From contig CAYYVK010000011.1 of assembly GCA_964475145.1 (NCBI GenBank), positions 1 through 20,023 of the forward strand: a stretch of 20,023 nt of DNA, in the 5' to 3' direction. This DNA comes from CAYYVK01 sp964475145 (GTDB lineage Archaea; Aenigmatarchaeota; Aenigmatarchaeia; CG10238-14; SCSR01). Below, piece after piece: positions 1 through 8,212 of this stretch; the stretch's first letter is position 1, and each line of letters opens with the position of its first letter. The translations under genes and the position numbers were made by a program. The notes beneath the pieces are model-generated. The model did no database searches. It saw only the letters and a list, made by a program, of their open reading frames with translations, and was not told the origin of the DNA.

Positions 1-1029
1 AGTCCTTGTATAAGTACGGGATGGTGTTATCCAAGTGGTTCGCAAGACAACAACTGGCACACTTATCAGGTAGTAATAAGGAGTTCCTCCCAAGAATTTA
101 AGGATTTGTCTACTGGACTATTTGCCACCGCAAGCTATTCCTACTCATCAGGCTACATCTATCTAATTGGCGACTCTGATAACTCAATTTACGATACTCT
201 CTATAACTGGATAAGGGTTAGAAAATATGCTTATCCAGAGCCGATTGCTCAGGTAGGAATCTTGTTAAGCCCACAAGAAAGTATAGCAATAAGCTTAAAA
301 GTAAACTCTTCTGCTACAGCAGCGAACGGTGATTATATGTTTAACTTAACAGCCTATTCTGCTACAGGTTCTGCTTCTGCTGTAGGTATTTATTCAATCT
401 CTACTCCTTGCCAAGGTTTACCAGACGGTACTTGTATAGCAAACATGCAAGTCTGCATAAATGGAATTCCACGTAATTCTTGTGGTGATGGTAAATGCAA
501 CTGTGGAGAGAATGAAATTACTTGTGACAGCGATTGTGGTGGTGTTTATTACATGCTAAAGAGAGATTGGCACCTTATATCCTTGCCCTACAAGAACATT
601 GTTAACATAAGCTCGGAGAATTGCCATGCCCATAACCTCTCTTTCTTTTACTACGAAAACTATACTTGGAAAAAAGTTATTGACATACTGAACATAAAAG
701 GAGGATATGGTTATTGGGTAAATCCCTCCTGGTTCACAAAAGCAGAGTATTGTACGATAAATTTGACAGTAGACAGGTCTAACACTGTATCAGTTCAAGA
801 TATACCAAAGCTGAAAAAAGGTTTTAACGCGATAGGCTCAACCTATGACCAAACGAATGTAGAGGAGTTAAAGTGTATAGACGATTTTGGGAATCAGGTA
901 CCTATAAGAGTAGTATACTACTGGGATATAGATAAAAAATGGAAAGTTGCTAGTTCTATCACACAGCAGCCACCTTGGTACTATGGCTACTGGATATACG
1001 TGGATGAAGATTGTAAGCTAACTAAATAG
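1..1029 (+). CDS. Secreted Cys-rich surface protein, 5'-truncated by window edge
   Basis: The frame is open from base 1 to the TAG at 1027-1029, so the true start and any signal peptide lie outside the window. A TTG at 106 could be called as a start, but the 35 codons before it are also open and protein-like (several Cys, Trp, Tyr), so I treat the gene as partial. Counting from that TTG, residues 1-100 look like a beta-rich extracellular domain. Residues about 103-143 are Cys-rich and contain a CGDGKC/GENE/CDSDC motif common in archaeal surface proteins. The remaining part holds two weakly similar modules, each with a Trp or Gly followed by I(S/G), then a GYGYWV or YGYWIYV segment and a Cys. 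Several NxS/T sequons suggest glycosylation. There is no C-terminal membrane helix in what is visible. It overlaps the next gene by 8 nt, tail to tail. Function unknown; a cell-surface role is inferred. Confidence 0.75.
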   Translation, partial: SPCISTGWCYPSGSQDNNWHTYQVVIRSSSQEFKDLSTGLFATASYSYSSGYIYLIGDSDNSIYDTLYNWIRVRKYAYPEPIAQVGILLSPQESIAISLKVNSSATAANGDYMFNLTAYSATGSASAVGIYSISTPCQGLPDGTCIANMQVCINGIPRNSCGDGKCNCGENEITCDSDCGGVYYMLKRDWHLISLPYKNIVNISSENCHAHNLSFFYYENYTWKKVIDILNIKGGYGYWVNPSWFTKAEYCTINLTVDRSNTVSVQDIPKLKKGFNAIGSTYDQTNVEELKCIDDFGNQVPIRVVYYWDIDKKWKVASSITQQPPWYYGYWIYVDEDCKLTK

Positions 1030-1429
1030 GACACCCGGCAGGCCATCCGCAGCTAAACTCAGCTTTAAGAAAGCTGTTTGGAGATACCAAGGTAATGTTG
1101 AAAGCTACTGTTGTTGGTGTGTCTGGTTCAGGACACGGCGCTACTGTATAATTCAAATCTAAGTTGTAGCCTTTGCTCGTAGCATACTTCTCTGCAAAAA
1201 TCTTGTATTCTTGCAAAGCATAGTTTAAATCGTCGCAGTTCTTGCTTCCGTTTATTGTATAGGTTGCTTTTTCTGCTATGTTGTTGAACATGAAAACTTC
1301 TTCTCGTGTAACTATTTCAGAAGTATCTATTATGTTTGCTGGTTCCATCCATCTGCTAACAGAATAGAGAATAGAAACTATAATAAAAGTAGCAATTACG
1401 AAGAATTGGCCTTTGGTCCCGAGTTTCAT
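1022..1429 (-). CDS. Small pilin-like secreted protein with class III-type signal
   Basis: A 135-residue protein with a short charged N-terminus (MKLGTKGQ) followed by about 16 hydrophobic residues (FFVIATFIIVSILYSV). In archaea a KGQ-hydrophobic start is typical of class III signal peptides cut by prepilin peptidase just after the Gly, leaving a pilin-like protein with an N-terminal helix. The remaining ~110 residues are soluble, contain four Cys (two disulfides possible) and NGS/NYT/NIT sequons, and match no family I can name. It is the last gene of the minus-strand run after the DUF424 gene (19-nt gap). An AT-rich stretch at about 1430-1447 could hold its own TATA element. Pilus or pseudopilus component is an inference from the leader alone. 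Confidence 0.7.
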   Translation of the reverse strand: MKLGTKGQFFVIATFIIVSILYSVSRWMEPANIIDTSEIVTREEVFMFNNIAEKATYTINGSKNCDDLNYALQEYKIFAEKYATSKGYNLDLNYTVAPCPEPDTPTTVAFNITLVSPNSFLKAEFSCGWPAGCPI

Positions 1430-1448
1430 AAATAAAATATATTTATTT

Positions 1449-1754
1449 TCAAATATTAATCATCTTGACAAATTGCGCATGCTCAACTCCGTTTATAGAT
1501 ATCACATTCTCTTCAGCAACTAAACCTTGCTTTATTGCAAGCCCTACTATCTTCTTTCCAAAGAGGTTTCCTATTGTAGCAATCTCCATAAACTTTTTTG
1601 CAGCTTCTTCATCTATTTTTTCTCCACCATAAAAATTTTTACTTATTGTTATAGTCAAACCTTTCGATCTTATCTTCTTTCCCAAAAGTTCTTCGTCGCA
1701 TATTGCAACAAGTATGTCGTGCTTCACTGTAAAAACTTTACACCAGAACATCAT
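1449..1754 (-). CDS. DUF424 family protein
   Basis: A 101-residue protein matching the archaeal DUF424 family (COG2412-like): FWCKVFTVKHDILVAICDEELLGKK at the N-terminus, then FYGGEKIDEEAAKKFMEIATIGNLFGKKIVGLA and an INGVEHAQFVKM tail. DUF424 proteins are small, conserved only in Archaea and often encoded next to aIF2-beta, which is the arrangement here. The biochemical role is unknown; a link to translation or RNA is inferred from neighbourhood. The gene overlaps the aIF2-beta stop by four bases (ATGA at 1751-1754), implying translational coupling. Two adjacent ATG codons (1754 and 1751) are possible starts. The overlap favours the first, and the difference is a single residue. Confidence 0.88.
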   Translation of the reverse strand: MMFWCKVFTVKHDILVAICDEELLGKKIRSKGLTITISKNFYGGEKIDEEAAKKFMEIATIGNLFGKKIVGLAIKQGLVAEENVISINGVEHAQFVKMINI

Positions 1755-2158
1755 TTTTTCCCTACCGAACTTTTAGCACCGCATGCTTCGCAAACTATGA
1801 AGCTCAACCTGTCTTCTTTCACGAGCTTGGTGTCTGGCTTACCACACACCTTACAATAAACAAATTCTTTTGTATAGCTCTCTATCTTTTTCTTTACCAT
1901 TTCAGCTGATACAGATGTCTGAAGTACTAAAGTTTCGCCCTCTAAAAAACCTGGTGTTGCAAGCTCCTTCATCAAATACTTGGCCAAGTGGTCAACAGGT
2001 CTTCTCAGCACGTCTGCTATTTCCTTCAAGTTTCTTATTGTTGTTTTATTCTTTTGTGTTTCTACTCTTGGTTCAGGAATTACAAACCTATCGCTGGCAA
2101 AAACTTTTTTAGGTGCTTTTTCCATCGCCAATTTCAAAAGTTTTTCATATTCCTCCAT
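1751..2158 (-). CDS. eif2b: Translation initiation factor aIF2 subunit beta
   Basis: A 135-residue protein, full length for archaeal aIF2-beta. It is part of the heterotrimeric aIF2 that brings initiator Met-tRNA to the small ribosomal subunit. In order: an N-terminal helix (MEEYEKLLKLAMEKAP) that in the family contacts aIF2-gamma; the central alpha/beta domain with the signature NLKEIADVLRRPVDHLAKYLMKELATPGFLEG; and a C-terminal zinc ribbon with CKVC (about residues 101-104) and CEAC (about 124-127), the tail being GAKSSVGKK. All four zinc Cys are present. The gene follows the RPA-like gene by 32 nt and overlaps DUF424 by four bases. A TATTTAAG element at 2183-2190 lies at promoter distance upstream, so it may be transcribed independently of mcm as well as with it. 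Confidence 0.96.
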   Translation of the reverse strand: MEEYEKLLKLAMEKAPKKVFASDRFVIPEPRVETQKNKTTIRNLKEIADVLRRPVDHLAKYLMKELATPGFLEGETLVLQTSVSAEMVKKKIESYTKEFVYCKVCGKPDTKLVKEDRLSFIVCEACGAKSSVGKK

Positions 2159-2182
2159 TCTCTCTAATTATTTTTAAGAAAG

Positions 2183-2190
2183 CTTAAATA
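2183..2190 (-). promoter_or_regulatory. TATA-like element before aIF2-beta
   Basis: TATTTAAG on the minus strand, ending 24 nt before the aIF2-beta ATG and directly after the RPA-like stop codon. Sequence and spacing fit an archaeal TATA box with a very short leader. It would give the translation genes a promoter separate from mcm. Only the sequence and spacing support this. Confidence 0.4.
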
Positions 2191-2901
2191 CTAAATTTTC
2201 TTCAACTTCGAAGGAGTTGGCTGATATAGTAAACCTTCTGTTATTAATTCGTCCAAAATTTTTTCTACTGTGCTTTCTGGTAGCGAAACAAACTCAAAAA
2301 GCTTGCTTATTTCAACACCATCTCCTTCATCTAGTTTCGATATCACATCTAAAAGCTTTTGTTTATAATCAGGTCCGAGCTTACTTCCACGAATAGCTTG
2401 TAGCATATCATCGTCTAGCTCGTACTTCCTCTTTACTTCTTCTTCGTCCATCTCTTTTAAATCATTCCTTACCCTTTCTGTAAAATCTTTCCAACTTTCC
2501 AACTCTTTTGCCAACTCTAACTTTCTTAAAATCTCATAGTTTACGTCAACTTTTCTAATAAGCTCTATGTTTATGTACTTTTCTCCACCGTATTCTTTAA
2601 CCTTCCCGACTACAAGAACTGTATCACCTTTTTCTATTCCATCGATTAAGCTAACCTTCTCCTTAAAAACCTTCGCTCTTATAGATTCTGTTCCATCTTC
2701 TATAGTTAAAAAAGCATAATTTCCATCATCGCTAACAAACCTATCTATTACTACACCAACTAAGTTTACTCTAGAAACTTTCATTCCTAAGCTTGTAATG
2801 ACATAGCTTGGCTTCATTCCGTCCCTGCTTCCATAGAAAAATTTTCCGTCTACTATGTCAGAAATTCTAACCTTTTTTGCTGGTTGCCTTAGCATCCTCA
2901 C
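2191..2901 (-). CDS. RPA32-like single-stranded DNA-binding protein (OB fold plus winged helix)
   Basis: A 236-residue protein resembling the archaeal RPA family (COG3390-like). The N-terminus has KKVRISDIVDGKFF and PSYVITSLGMKVSRVNLVGVVIDRF, followed by AFLTIEDGTESIRAKVF and VLVVGKVKEYGGEKYINIE, the usual strands of an RPA OB fold that binds single-stranded DNA. After an acidic helical linker, residues about 185-236 (KQKLLDVISKLDEGDGVEISKLFEF through ILDELITEGLLYQPTP) look like a winged helix-turn-helix, as at the C-terminus of RPA32. The GTG start at 2901 overlaps the mcm stop in a GTGA four-base junction, so translation is probably coupled to the helicase. An ATG at 2895 is an alternative start. 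Pairing with MCM fits a replication-fork or repair role. Confidence 0.85.
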   Translation of the reverse strand: MRMLRQPAKKVRISDIVDGKFFYGSRDGMKPSYVITSLGMKVSRVNLVGVVIDRFVSDDGNYAFLTIEDGTESIRAKVFKEKVSLIDGIEKGDTVLVVGKVKEYGGEKYINIELIRKVDVNYEILRKLELAKELESWKDFTERVRNDLKEMDEEEVKRKYELDDDMLQAIRGSKLGPDYKQKLLDVISKLDEGDGVEISKLFEFVSLPESTVEKILDELITEGLLYQPTPSKLKKI

Positions 2902-5900
2902 ACCTTGCTTATAAAGCCACTCCTAGGAGAGTAAACAATCCCCTCATACTGCATTTTTCTCAGGATATCTTCTGCATCAATAACATTCTGTTCTTTTGCT
3001 CTTTTTATGATTTCATCGGCAGGAATTTCCTTACCAAAAGTCTTCCCAAGCTCCTCTATCACATCTAATACTATTCTTATCTTGCTCCTTTGAGCAGAAG
3101 TAACTCTTGCACCTTCTGCTCTATCTATATCTATTCTACCAGTCTCTGGCTCAAATCCGAACTGTCTGAGAGAAACTTTCATCAGTCTTATAGCTCTTTC
3201 TGCATCCTCAACCTCTACTTTATCGCTAAGTCTGACTCTAGCAGAAGCTTCTGCAAGCCTCAGCAAAGCTTCATACTGTCTTAAGGTTATAGCTATAGGT
3301 GCTTCTTCTCCTGCCTTTAGCCTCATCTCCAAATAAAACTCTTTAAGCCTGTTCCCAGCTTCTGGAGTTAAAGTTGGATGAATACGAGCTCTTGCATAAG
3401 CAATCCATTTTCTTATGAATTCTGGCTCAAAGAAAGGTTTTGTCTCTTCTTCGAACTGTCTCATTCTCAGTATGTGGTCTGCAATCTTTGAGTCAAGCTC
3501 AGGATTTGGAAGGTCGCGTAAAGCAAACTTTAAGTCAAACCTACTTAACAAAACATCGTCTATGTCTACTTGTTCTCTTATTGGAATGTAAGGATCGAAC
3601 CTACCAAGCTTTGGGTTTCCACCTGCTAAGATTGCTGTTTGGGCAGGTAGAGTTGCAACTATGGAAGCTTTCGCGATTGATATCGTGTTGTGGAGCACCA
3701 TACAATTGGAAATAAACCTTTCGTTTTCAGTCGTAACATCGTAAACCCACTCTATGCCGTCGTTCTCTATCTTTTCTACAGAGGTTACAGGTACCCATCT
3801 TATTTGACTGAAAACAAGTCTTTTCAGCTCTTCTACCGCTTTCTTACAATCCAGCATCCTGTCTACACACTTAAGAAGAGCTGTTTTGTACTTTTCTAAC
3901 GGGAATTTTTTACTTTTATTTTCTAGATAAGAGATAGTCTGACGACAAACACCCATTTCTTTTGCAATTTCAGAAGCAGATACTCTTGTTTTCTTTCTTA
4001 ATTTTTTAAGTTCGCCTCTTGAGACAGTTTTTTCAATTTCTTTTCTAACATCTTCTAAGAAACTAACTCTTTTAGAGAGGTTTTTAACAACTCTCCCTAA
4101 AACTAAAATAGTAAAGTTATTTTCATGTTTAAAGTGTCTAGTAAGAATTTCTCCAGATACTTCTTTCTGGTAGACTTTTAGACCTTTCATGATATGCTTA
4201 ACTTTGTCTTGAACGTTCGGTATAGAATCCATAAGGTTTTTCCTGTAGGTTGCTCTCTTTGTGTAAGAGATTATCTTCCTGTTTTTCTCTTCATCTGAGA
4301 ACCCCACCTCATTTACAAAATTTTTCAAGTTTTCACTACCTTTAATCACCAAATCCCAGCATGTTCTATTAACTTTTGTTAACCTTCTTCTCAGATAACT
4401 TAATACTCCCAGTATGTTCAACAGCTCTTGTACCTGAAGTGCCAATTTTTTACTTGGAGTTGTGAAATAAACATATCCATTGCCGGTACAGCCGTCGCTG
4501 TCGAATAGGGCCCTCAACAAAGGTTTTATCTCTTCTTTAGGTAATTTTTTAACCCATACAGGCAACTGCTTCTCGCAGGATCTTGATAACATCTTCGGCT
4601 CTATCTTTTGGAGGAACTTAAATAATTCTACAGAATTATAGTAGACATTTTTAACTCCTTCCTTTTCTCTAACTTTGGAAGGCTTTAACCCAAACAGTTT
4701 TTCTGTGACAAACTTAAAATCTTCTACAAGAGTATCTTTTGAGTTCGTGAAGCATATGCCATACTCCCTGCCACTAGTAGTATATCCACACCCTTCTGTA
4801 ACTAGATAACCAAGAAACTTACAGAAATCTGTAGAATTGTGCAGAGGAATTCTGATGTGCTTTGCAAAAGGTAAACGACTTCTTACTTTACTTTCTTCAA
4901 TTTCAAACTTCTGCGGCGTGCCTTCTAAAGGAATGACAGAAGGTATCGGAAAGTAGTCACCAACTTTGATTTTACCAGCGTCGACACACTTGATTTTACC
5001 GTCAAACACGAAACACGGATGATTGGGGGTAACTATCAATTCTCTACCAGTAGCAATCTTTATTTTATAAAAGTAATCTGGTGCTTTGTGTTTACTAACT
5101 CTCACTATTCTTGTGGGATATATACGATAAAAGTCCGTCGTTAAAATTTTTATATCCTCAGGGACCTCCAGCCACAAACATTCGATACCAGCTTTTATCC
5201 TGTTCTTATACTTTTCGAACAGGCTCTCTACAAACTCGCCAATTGTTATACTTGTACCGTCCAGCAATGTAATTTCTGTATCAGGATGATAGCTTTCCAA
5301 ACTCATCGCTTCTTGTAATGCAACTCTATCTTGCGGAGAAACCTTGCTGAATTCGTCTATGCAGCATATGCTCTTGTTTGCCATCACTAAAGCACCAGCT
5401 TCTAAAACCCAACCGCCTAAGAACTCTTCATCCCTTACTACAGTAGCAGTGTTATGTATCACTAACCCGTTAGCAACGAAACTATGCTCACCCTCTACCG
5501 TCAAATCGTATACGTACTTATACTTCTTGTTATTAAAAACCTCTACCTTTACAACTCTATCCCAAAAGATTTCTGAATCTAAAATTTTTTTCAGTTCTTC
5601 AAGAGTGCTGCTTTTTGTCCTTCCAAACTTTTGGAGTATTCTTGTTACCAACTTTCTAGTTGGATTTCTCATACCTTTTTCATAATGATAACATTTGTAT
5701 CCATAGAACTCTTTGGCCGAAAGTTTTAACTCTTCTCTTAGCCTCCTGAGCAAAGAACCTATTCCTGGTAGTACATCCATGTTAGTGTGTGTAGAAGAAG
5801 ATTGTACTATTCTTTCAAGCTTCTCCGATTTCTCCAGCAACCCGAACCCAATACACCTTTTAAAGGCTTCTAAGTTTTCTTTACCACTAATCTCTAGCAC

Positions 5901-8159
5901 ATAGTTTTTTCCAGACTTGACTTTTCTTCCTTGGATAAAAGAAGCATGAGGCCTTTTTTCTCTTACTTTCGAAATTATTCCGAACCTATGCAAGAGAACT
6001 TGCAACCCTTGGACGAATTCTTTACTTGCAGAAGAAAACTCTATCCTACTCCCTCTTTTACCTCTGCCTTCCATACATGAACCATCTGTGTCAAAAATTC
6101 CCCTTAGATAATATGCAAGTAAGTTGTTTGGTAATTTGGATAGTGCCTCACCTATTCTAATGTTATGTGATGTGTCGCCACTTGGAAGACCAAACTTATC
6201 CAAAAGATTAGCAAAAATTTTTGAGTGGAACCTGTGGTAAGGTACTCCATTTCTATCTTCAGTATAAAGAGGTTGGATGCCTAGAACTTCGTTACACAAC
6301 AAACAAAAATCTTTCAAAATTTGGTTATGAACGTTAAAGAGCTTTGTGTCAAAACCACCAAAGTTAGTTCTACTTATCGAACCATCTCCAGCAATGAGAC
6401 CTGTCATATACATCAAATCTTCTGTTGGATAGAGAGGTAATGTTATCCTGTGTCCATTATATTGAGAAAGTATCAGCTTCCCTGGAAGTACTTCTTCTGG
6501 AGCAATTCCAAGTCCTCTCGCTATTTTTTCTATTTCTAAAACTGTAGGATTACCTTTCCTTTTCCAGTTGTAGTACAAATCATTTTCGTTTAACCAATAA
6601 TTTTTACAAAATTCTCTTATCGTAGACCTTTCTTTTATACTCTCTACAAGTTTTGGGATGAAAGTCTTTGCATTTAGTATATGAGCATTTCCATCAATTT
6701 TGCTGAAGAGAGATTCTGTAGTTGGACATACATTAATGATTCGTGGAGAAACTATGAAGGAGGATAGCTTAACATCCTTAGCCTTTACCCATCTTATTTT
6801 TCCATCTTTTATCGTAGGTATTGGAGTTTCTAAAGTAGTTATAATTTCTTTACCCATTCTTGTTTTTATCTTAACTAGTCTTGATGGTGCTTTGATTCTC
6901 CAGTAATGAGTAACTTTTCTTGGTTCAAACTTAAGTGTTTCTGGGTTAAACGATACTATCTTTCTCTCCTCGGATGCTACAGCTCTGTAAACACCATTTC
7001 CCACCTTTTCAAACCCTTTACTAAATTCTTCCTCTACGACCTCCCCTATCTTCTTAAGTGTTCCGTCCTCGAACTGAACCAAAGTATCGTAAACTGTACA
7101 AATTCCAGCTGCCGTAACTCCACTTCCACTCACGTACTTCCCCCTTGGCATAAGCTTTGAAACAAGTTGCATTAATTGGCTCTTTCCGCTTGACGGATCA
7201 CCTATCAGGAGAATGTGTATGTTTCCTCTGATTCTTGTCTTATCTTTCAACACCTTAGGATCTGCGCCGAATAGCTGAAGTATTATAGCTTCTTTCACGT
7301 CTTCCAAGCCGTACATGCTTGGAGCTATTGAAGCAACAAGCTTGTTGAAAACTTCTGGGTCCTTTGCAGCTTCTACTATTCTCTTCTCATCTTCCGGAGT
7401 TATTTCAAGTTCTTCCCAGACTGCTTCTACAGACTCTACATAGTTTGCATCTATAAAAATATCCATTTGCCTAGATCTTGAGCCCTTTACTCTTCTAGGA
7501 ATTTCTTTCAGTACACCTACTACTCTAATCCTATTTCCTGGATCAGTCTTATTTTGCATTTTTGGTGAAGTCAAATCTTCTTTCAAATAAATCATTATCT
7601 CTGACGGTCTTTCTCCGCTAACTATTTCATAAGGTTCCTCTACCATTATCCATCTTGCATCGTAGAGCTTTTGGTCCACAAGCTTGAAACCTTTCCTGTT
7701 TCCACATTCACACTCTATTGGGGGTTTTACCAGCCTCTCTGTCTGGATTATCGATATATTTCTGCCACATTCAGGACACTGGAAGATTGCTTCTGAAACT
7801 TCTGGTCTAACTTCGCTTGCTCTTTTTACTATTCCGTCCACTACGATGAGCTTTCCTATGTGCTCTGAACGAATGTTCCTTATTCTTATGTTTCTGGTAT
7901 CAGGAAGGTTGTAAAACCTCAACCTTATCTTTGCTTCTGAAAGACCAGTGTCTATCTGCTTTACTGCTTCTTCCATCGCAGAGATTGTTTCTTCCGGATT
8001 TTCTAGCAGATGATCTGCAAGCTCAACGTCAAACTTATCTAGAAGAGAGAAGTCTACTTCTACCGATCTTTTGCCCTCGTTTACAGCTTTCAGTAGCTCA
8101 TCCTTATAGAATTCGTTCAAAAATTCTGCAGACCTTTCGATTAAATCTTCTCTTTCCAT
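2898..8159 (-). CDS. mcm: Replicative DNA helicase MCM, interrupted by two inteins
   Basis: A 1753-residue precursor. Removing two inteins (residues 354-903 and 956-1491) leaves a 667-residue MCM, a normal archaeal length. The hexameric MCM ring unwinds DNA at the replication fork. Host domains: an N-terminal domain with a zinc site (Cys 128, 131, 150, 152); Walker A GDPSSGKS at 320-327; then intein 1; a 52-residue piece with Walker B ICCIDEF at about 931-937; intein 2; then sensor 1 (ILAGGNPKLGRFDPY), the arginine finger in LLSRFDL, and a C-terminal winged helix. All core ATPase motifs are intact once spliced. I chose the ATG at 8159 over an in-frame TTG at 8165. It heads a minus-strand run with the RPA-like protein, aIF2-beta and DUF424, and overlaps the RPA-like gene by four bases. 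A 29-nt inverted repeat lies upstream. Confidence 0.97.
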   Translation of the reverse strand: MEREDLIERSAEFLNEFYKDELLKAVNEGKRSVEVDFSLLDKFDVELADHLLENPEETISAMEEAVKQIDTGLSEAKIRLRFYNLPDTRNIRIRNIRSEHIGKLIVVDGIVKRASEVRPEVSEAIFQCPECGRNISIIQTERLVKPPIECECGNRKGFKLVDQKLYDARWIMVEEPYEIVSGERPSEIMIYLKEDLTSPKMQNKTDPGNRIRVVGVLKEIPRRVKGSRSRQMDIFIDANYVESVEAVWEELEITPEDEKRIVEAAKDPEVFNKLVASIAPSMYGLEDVKEAIILQLFGADPKVLKDKTRIRGNIHILLIGDPSSGKSQLMQLVSKLMPRGKYVSGSGVTAAGICTVYDTLVQFEDGTLKKIGEVVEEEFSKGFEKVGNGVYRAVASEERKIVSFNPETLKFEPRKVTHYWRIKAPSRLVKIKTRMGKEIITTLETPIPTIKDGKIRWVKAKDVKLSSFIVSPRIINVCPTTESLFSKIDGNAHILNAKTFIPKLVESIKERSTIREFCKNYWLNENDLYYNWKRKGNPTVLEIEKIARGLGIAPEEVLPGKLILSQYNGHRITLPLYPTEDLMYMTGLIAGDGSISRTNFGGFDTKLFNVHNQILKDFCLLCNEVLGIQPLYTEDRNGVPYHRFHSKIFANLLDKFGLPSGDTSHNIRIGEALSKLPNNLLAYYLRGIFDTDGSCMEGRGKRGSRIEFSSASKEFVQGLQVLLHRFGIISKVREKRPHASFIQGRKVKSGKNYVLEISGKENLEAFKRCIGFGLLEKSEKLERIVQSSSTHTNMDVLPGIGSLLRRLREELKLSAKEFYGYKCYHYEKGMRNPTRKLVTRILQKFGRTKSSTLEELKKILDSEIFWDRVVKVEVFNNKKYKYVYDLTVEGEHSFVANGLVIHNTATVVRDEEFLGGWVLEAGALVMANKSICCIDEFSKVSPQDRVALQEAMSLESYHPDTEITLLDGTSITIGEFVESLFEKYKNRIKAGIECLWLEVPEDIKILTTDFYRIYPTRIVRVSKHKAPDYFYKIKIATGRELIVTPNHPCFVFDGKIKCVDAGKIKVGDYFPIPSVIPLEGTPQKFEIEESKVRSRLPFAKHIRIPLHNSTDFCKFLGYLVTEGCGYTTSGREYGICFTNSKDTLVEDFKFVTEKLFGLKPSKVREKEGVKNVYYNSVELFKFLQKIEPKMLSRSCEKQLPVWVKKLPKEEIKPLLRALFDSDGCTGNGYVYFTTPSKKLALQVQELLNILGVLSYLRRRLTKVNRTCWDLVIKGSENLKNFVNEVGFSDEEKNRKIISYTKRATYRKNLMDSIPNVQDKVKHIMKGLKVYQKEVSGEILTRHFKHENNFTILVLGRVVKNLSKRVSFLEDVRKEIEKTVSRGELKKLRKKTRVSASEIAKEMGVCRQTISYLENKSKKFPLEKYKTALLKCVDRMLDCKKAVEELKRLVFSQIRWVPVTSVEKIENDGIEWVYDVTTENERFISNCMVLHNTISIAKASIVATLPAQTAILAGGNPKLGRFDPYIPIREQVDIDDVLLSRFDLKFALRDLPNPELDSKIADHILRMRQFEEETKPFFEPEFIRKWIAYARARIHPTLTPEAGNRLKEFYLEMRLKAGEEAPIAITLRQYEALLRLAEASARVRLSDKVEVEDAERAIRLMKVSLRQFGFEPETGRIDIDRAEGARVTSAQRSKIRIVLDVIEELGKTFGKEIPADEIIKRAKEQNVIDAEDILRKMQYEGIVYSPRSGFISKV
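3687..5294 (-). mobile_element. MCM intein 2 (536 residues, LAGLIDADG endonuclease)
   Basis: The second in-frame intein, inserted in EAMSLE/TISIAKAS, between Walker B and sensor 1. The first residue is Ser rather than Cys (SYHPDTEITLLDG), a known alternative nucleophile. Block B is canonical (IVTPNHPCF). The C-terminus is VYDVTTENERFISN then CMVLHN, followed by host Thr. The LAGLIDADG pair is LGYLVTEG (about residues 161-168), where Glu replaces the usual catalytic Asp, and LRALFDSDG (about 260-268). A clear HTH (LKKLRKKTRVSASEIAKEMG followed by VCRQTISYLENK) occupies about 429-460. Its N-terminal boundary could be shifted by one residue (SLES/Y), but Tyr cannot serve as a splicing nucleophile, so Ser1 is preferred. 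Confidence 0.92.
5451..7100 (-). mobile_element. MCM intein 1 (550 residues, LAGLIDADG endonuclease)
   Basis: An in-frame protein-splicing element placed in the host sequence GVTAAGI/TATVVRDE, just after the Walker A region. Block A begins with Cys1 (CTVYDTLV). The C-terminal blocks F and G read VYDLTVEGEHSF and ANGLVIHN, with terminal His-Asn and Thr as the +1 host residue, so splicing looks possible. Block B reads TTLETP near intein residues 88-93, with Thr where most inteins have His (TxxHP). Two LAGLIDADG motifs are present: TGLIAGDG (about 233-240) and LRGIFDTDG (about 332-340). These suggest a homing endonuclease able to spread the element into intein-free mcm alleles. Helix-turn-helix-like segments lie at about 156-206 and 445-495. 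The boundaries come from alignment to the well-known MCM core motif. Confidence 0.93.
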
Positions 8160-8212
8160 AGCCAATAATCTTATTAAAATAGATAATTTTATTCTTAACT
8201 CATTTTTAAGAC

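Noticed and set aside
1527..2177. Open frames on + strand opposite DUF424 and aIF2-beta
   Set aside because: They are antisense shadows; the minus-strand products carry the conserved zinc ribbon and family motifs.
5344..5685. Open frame on + strand opposite the MCM intein junction
   Set aside because: Shadow of mcm. The low-complexity Ser, Leu and Phe content is typical of antisense reading, and the minus strand encodes conserved motifs.
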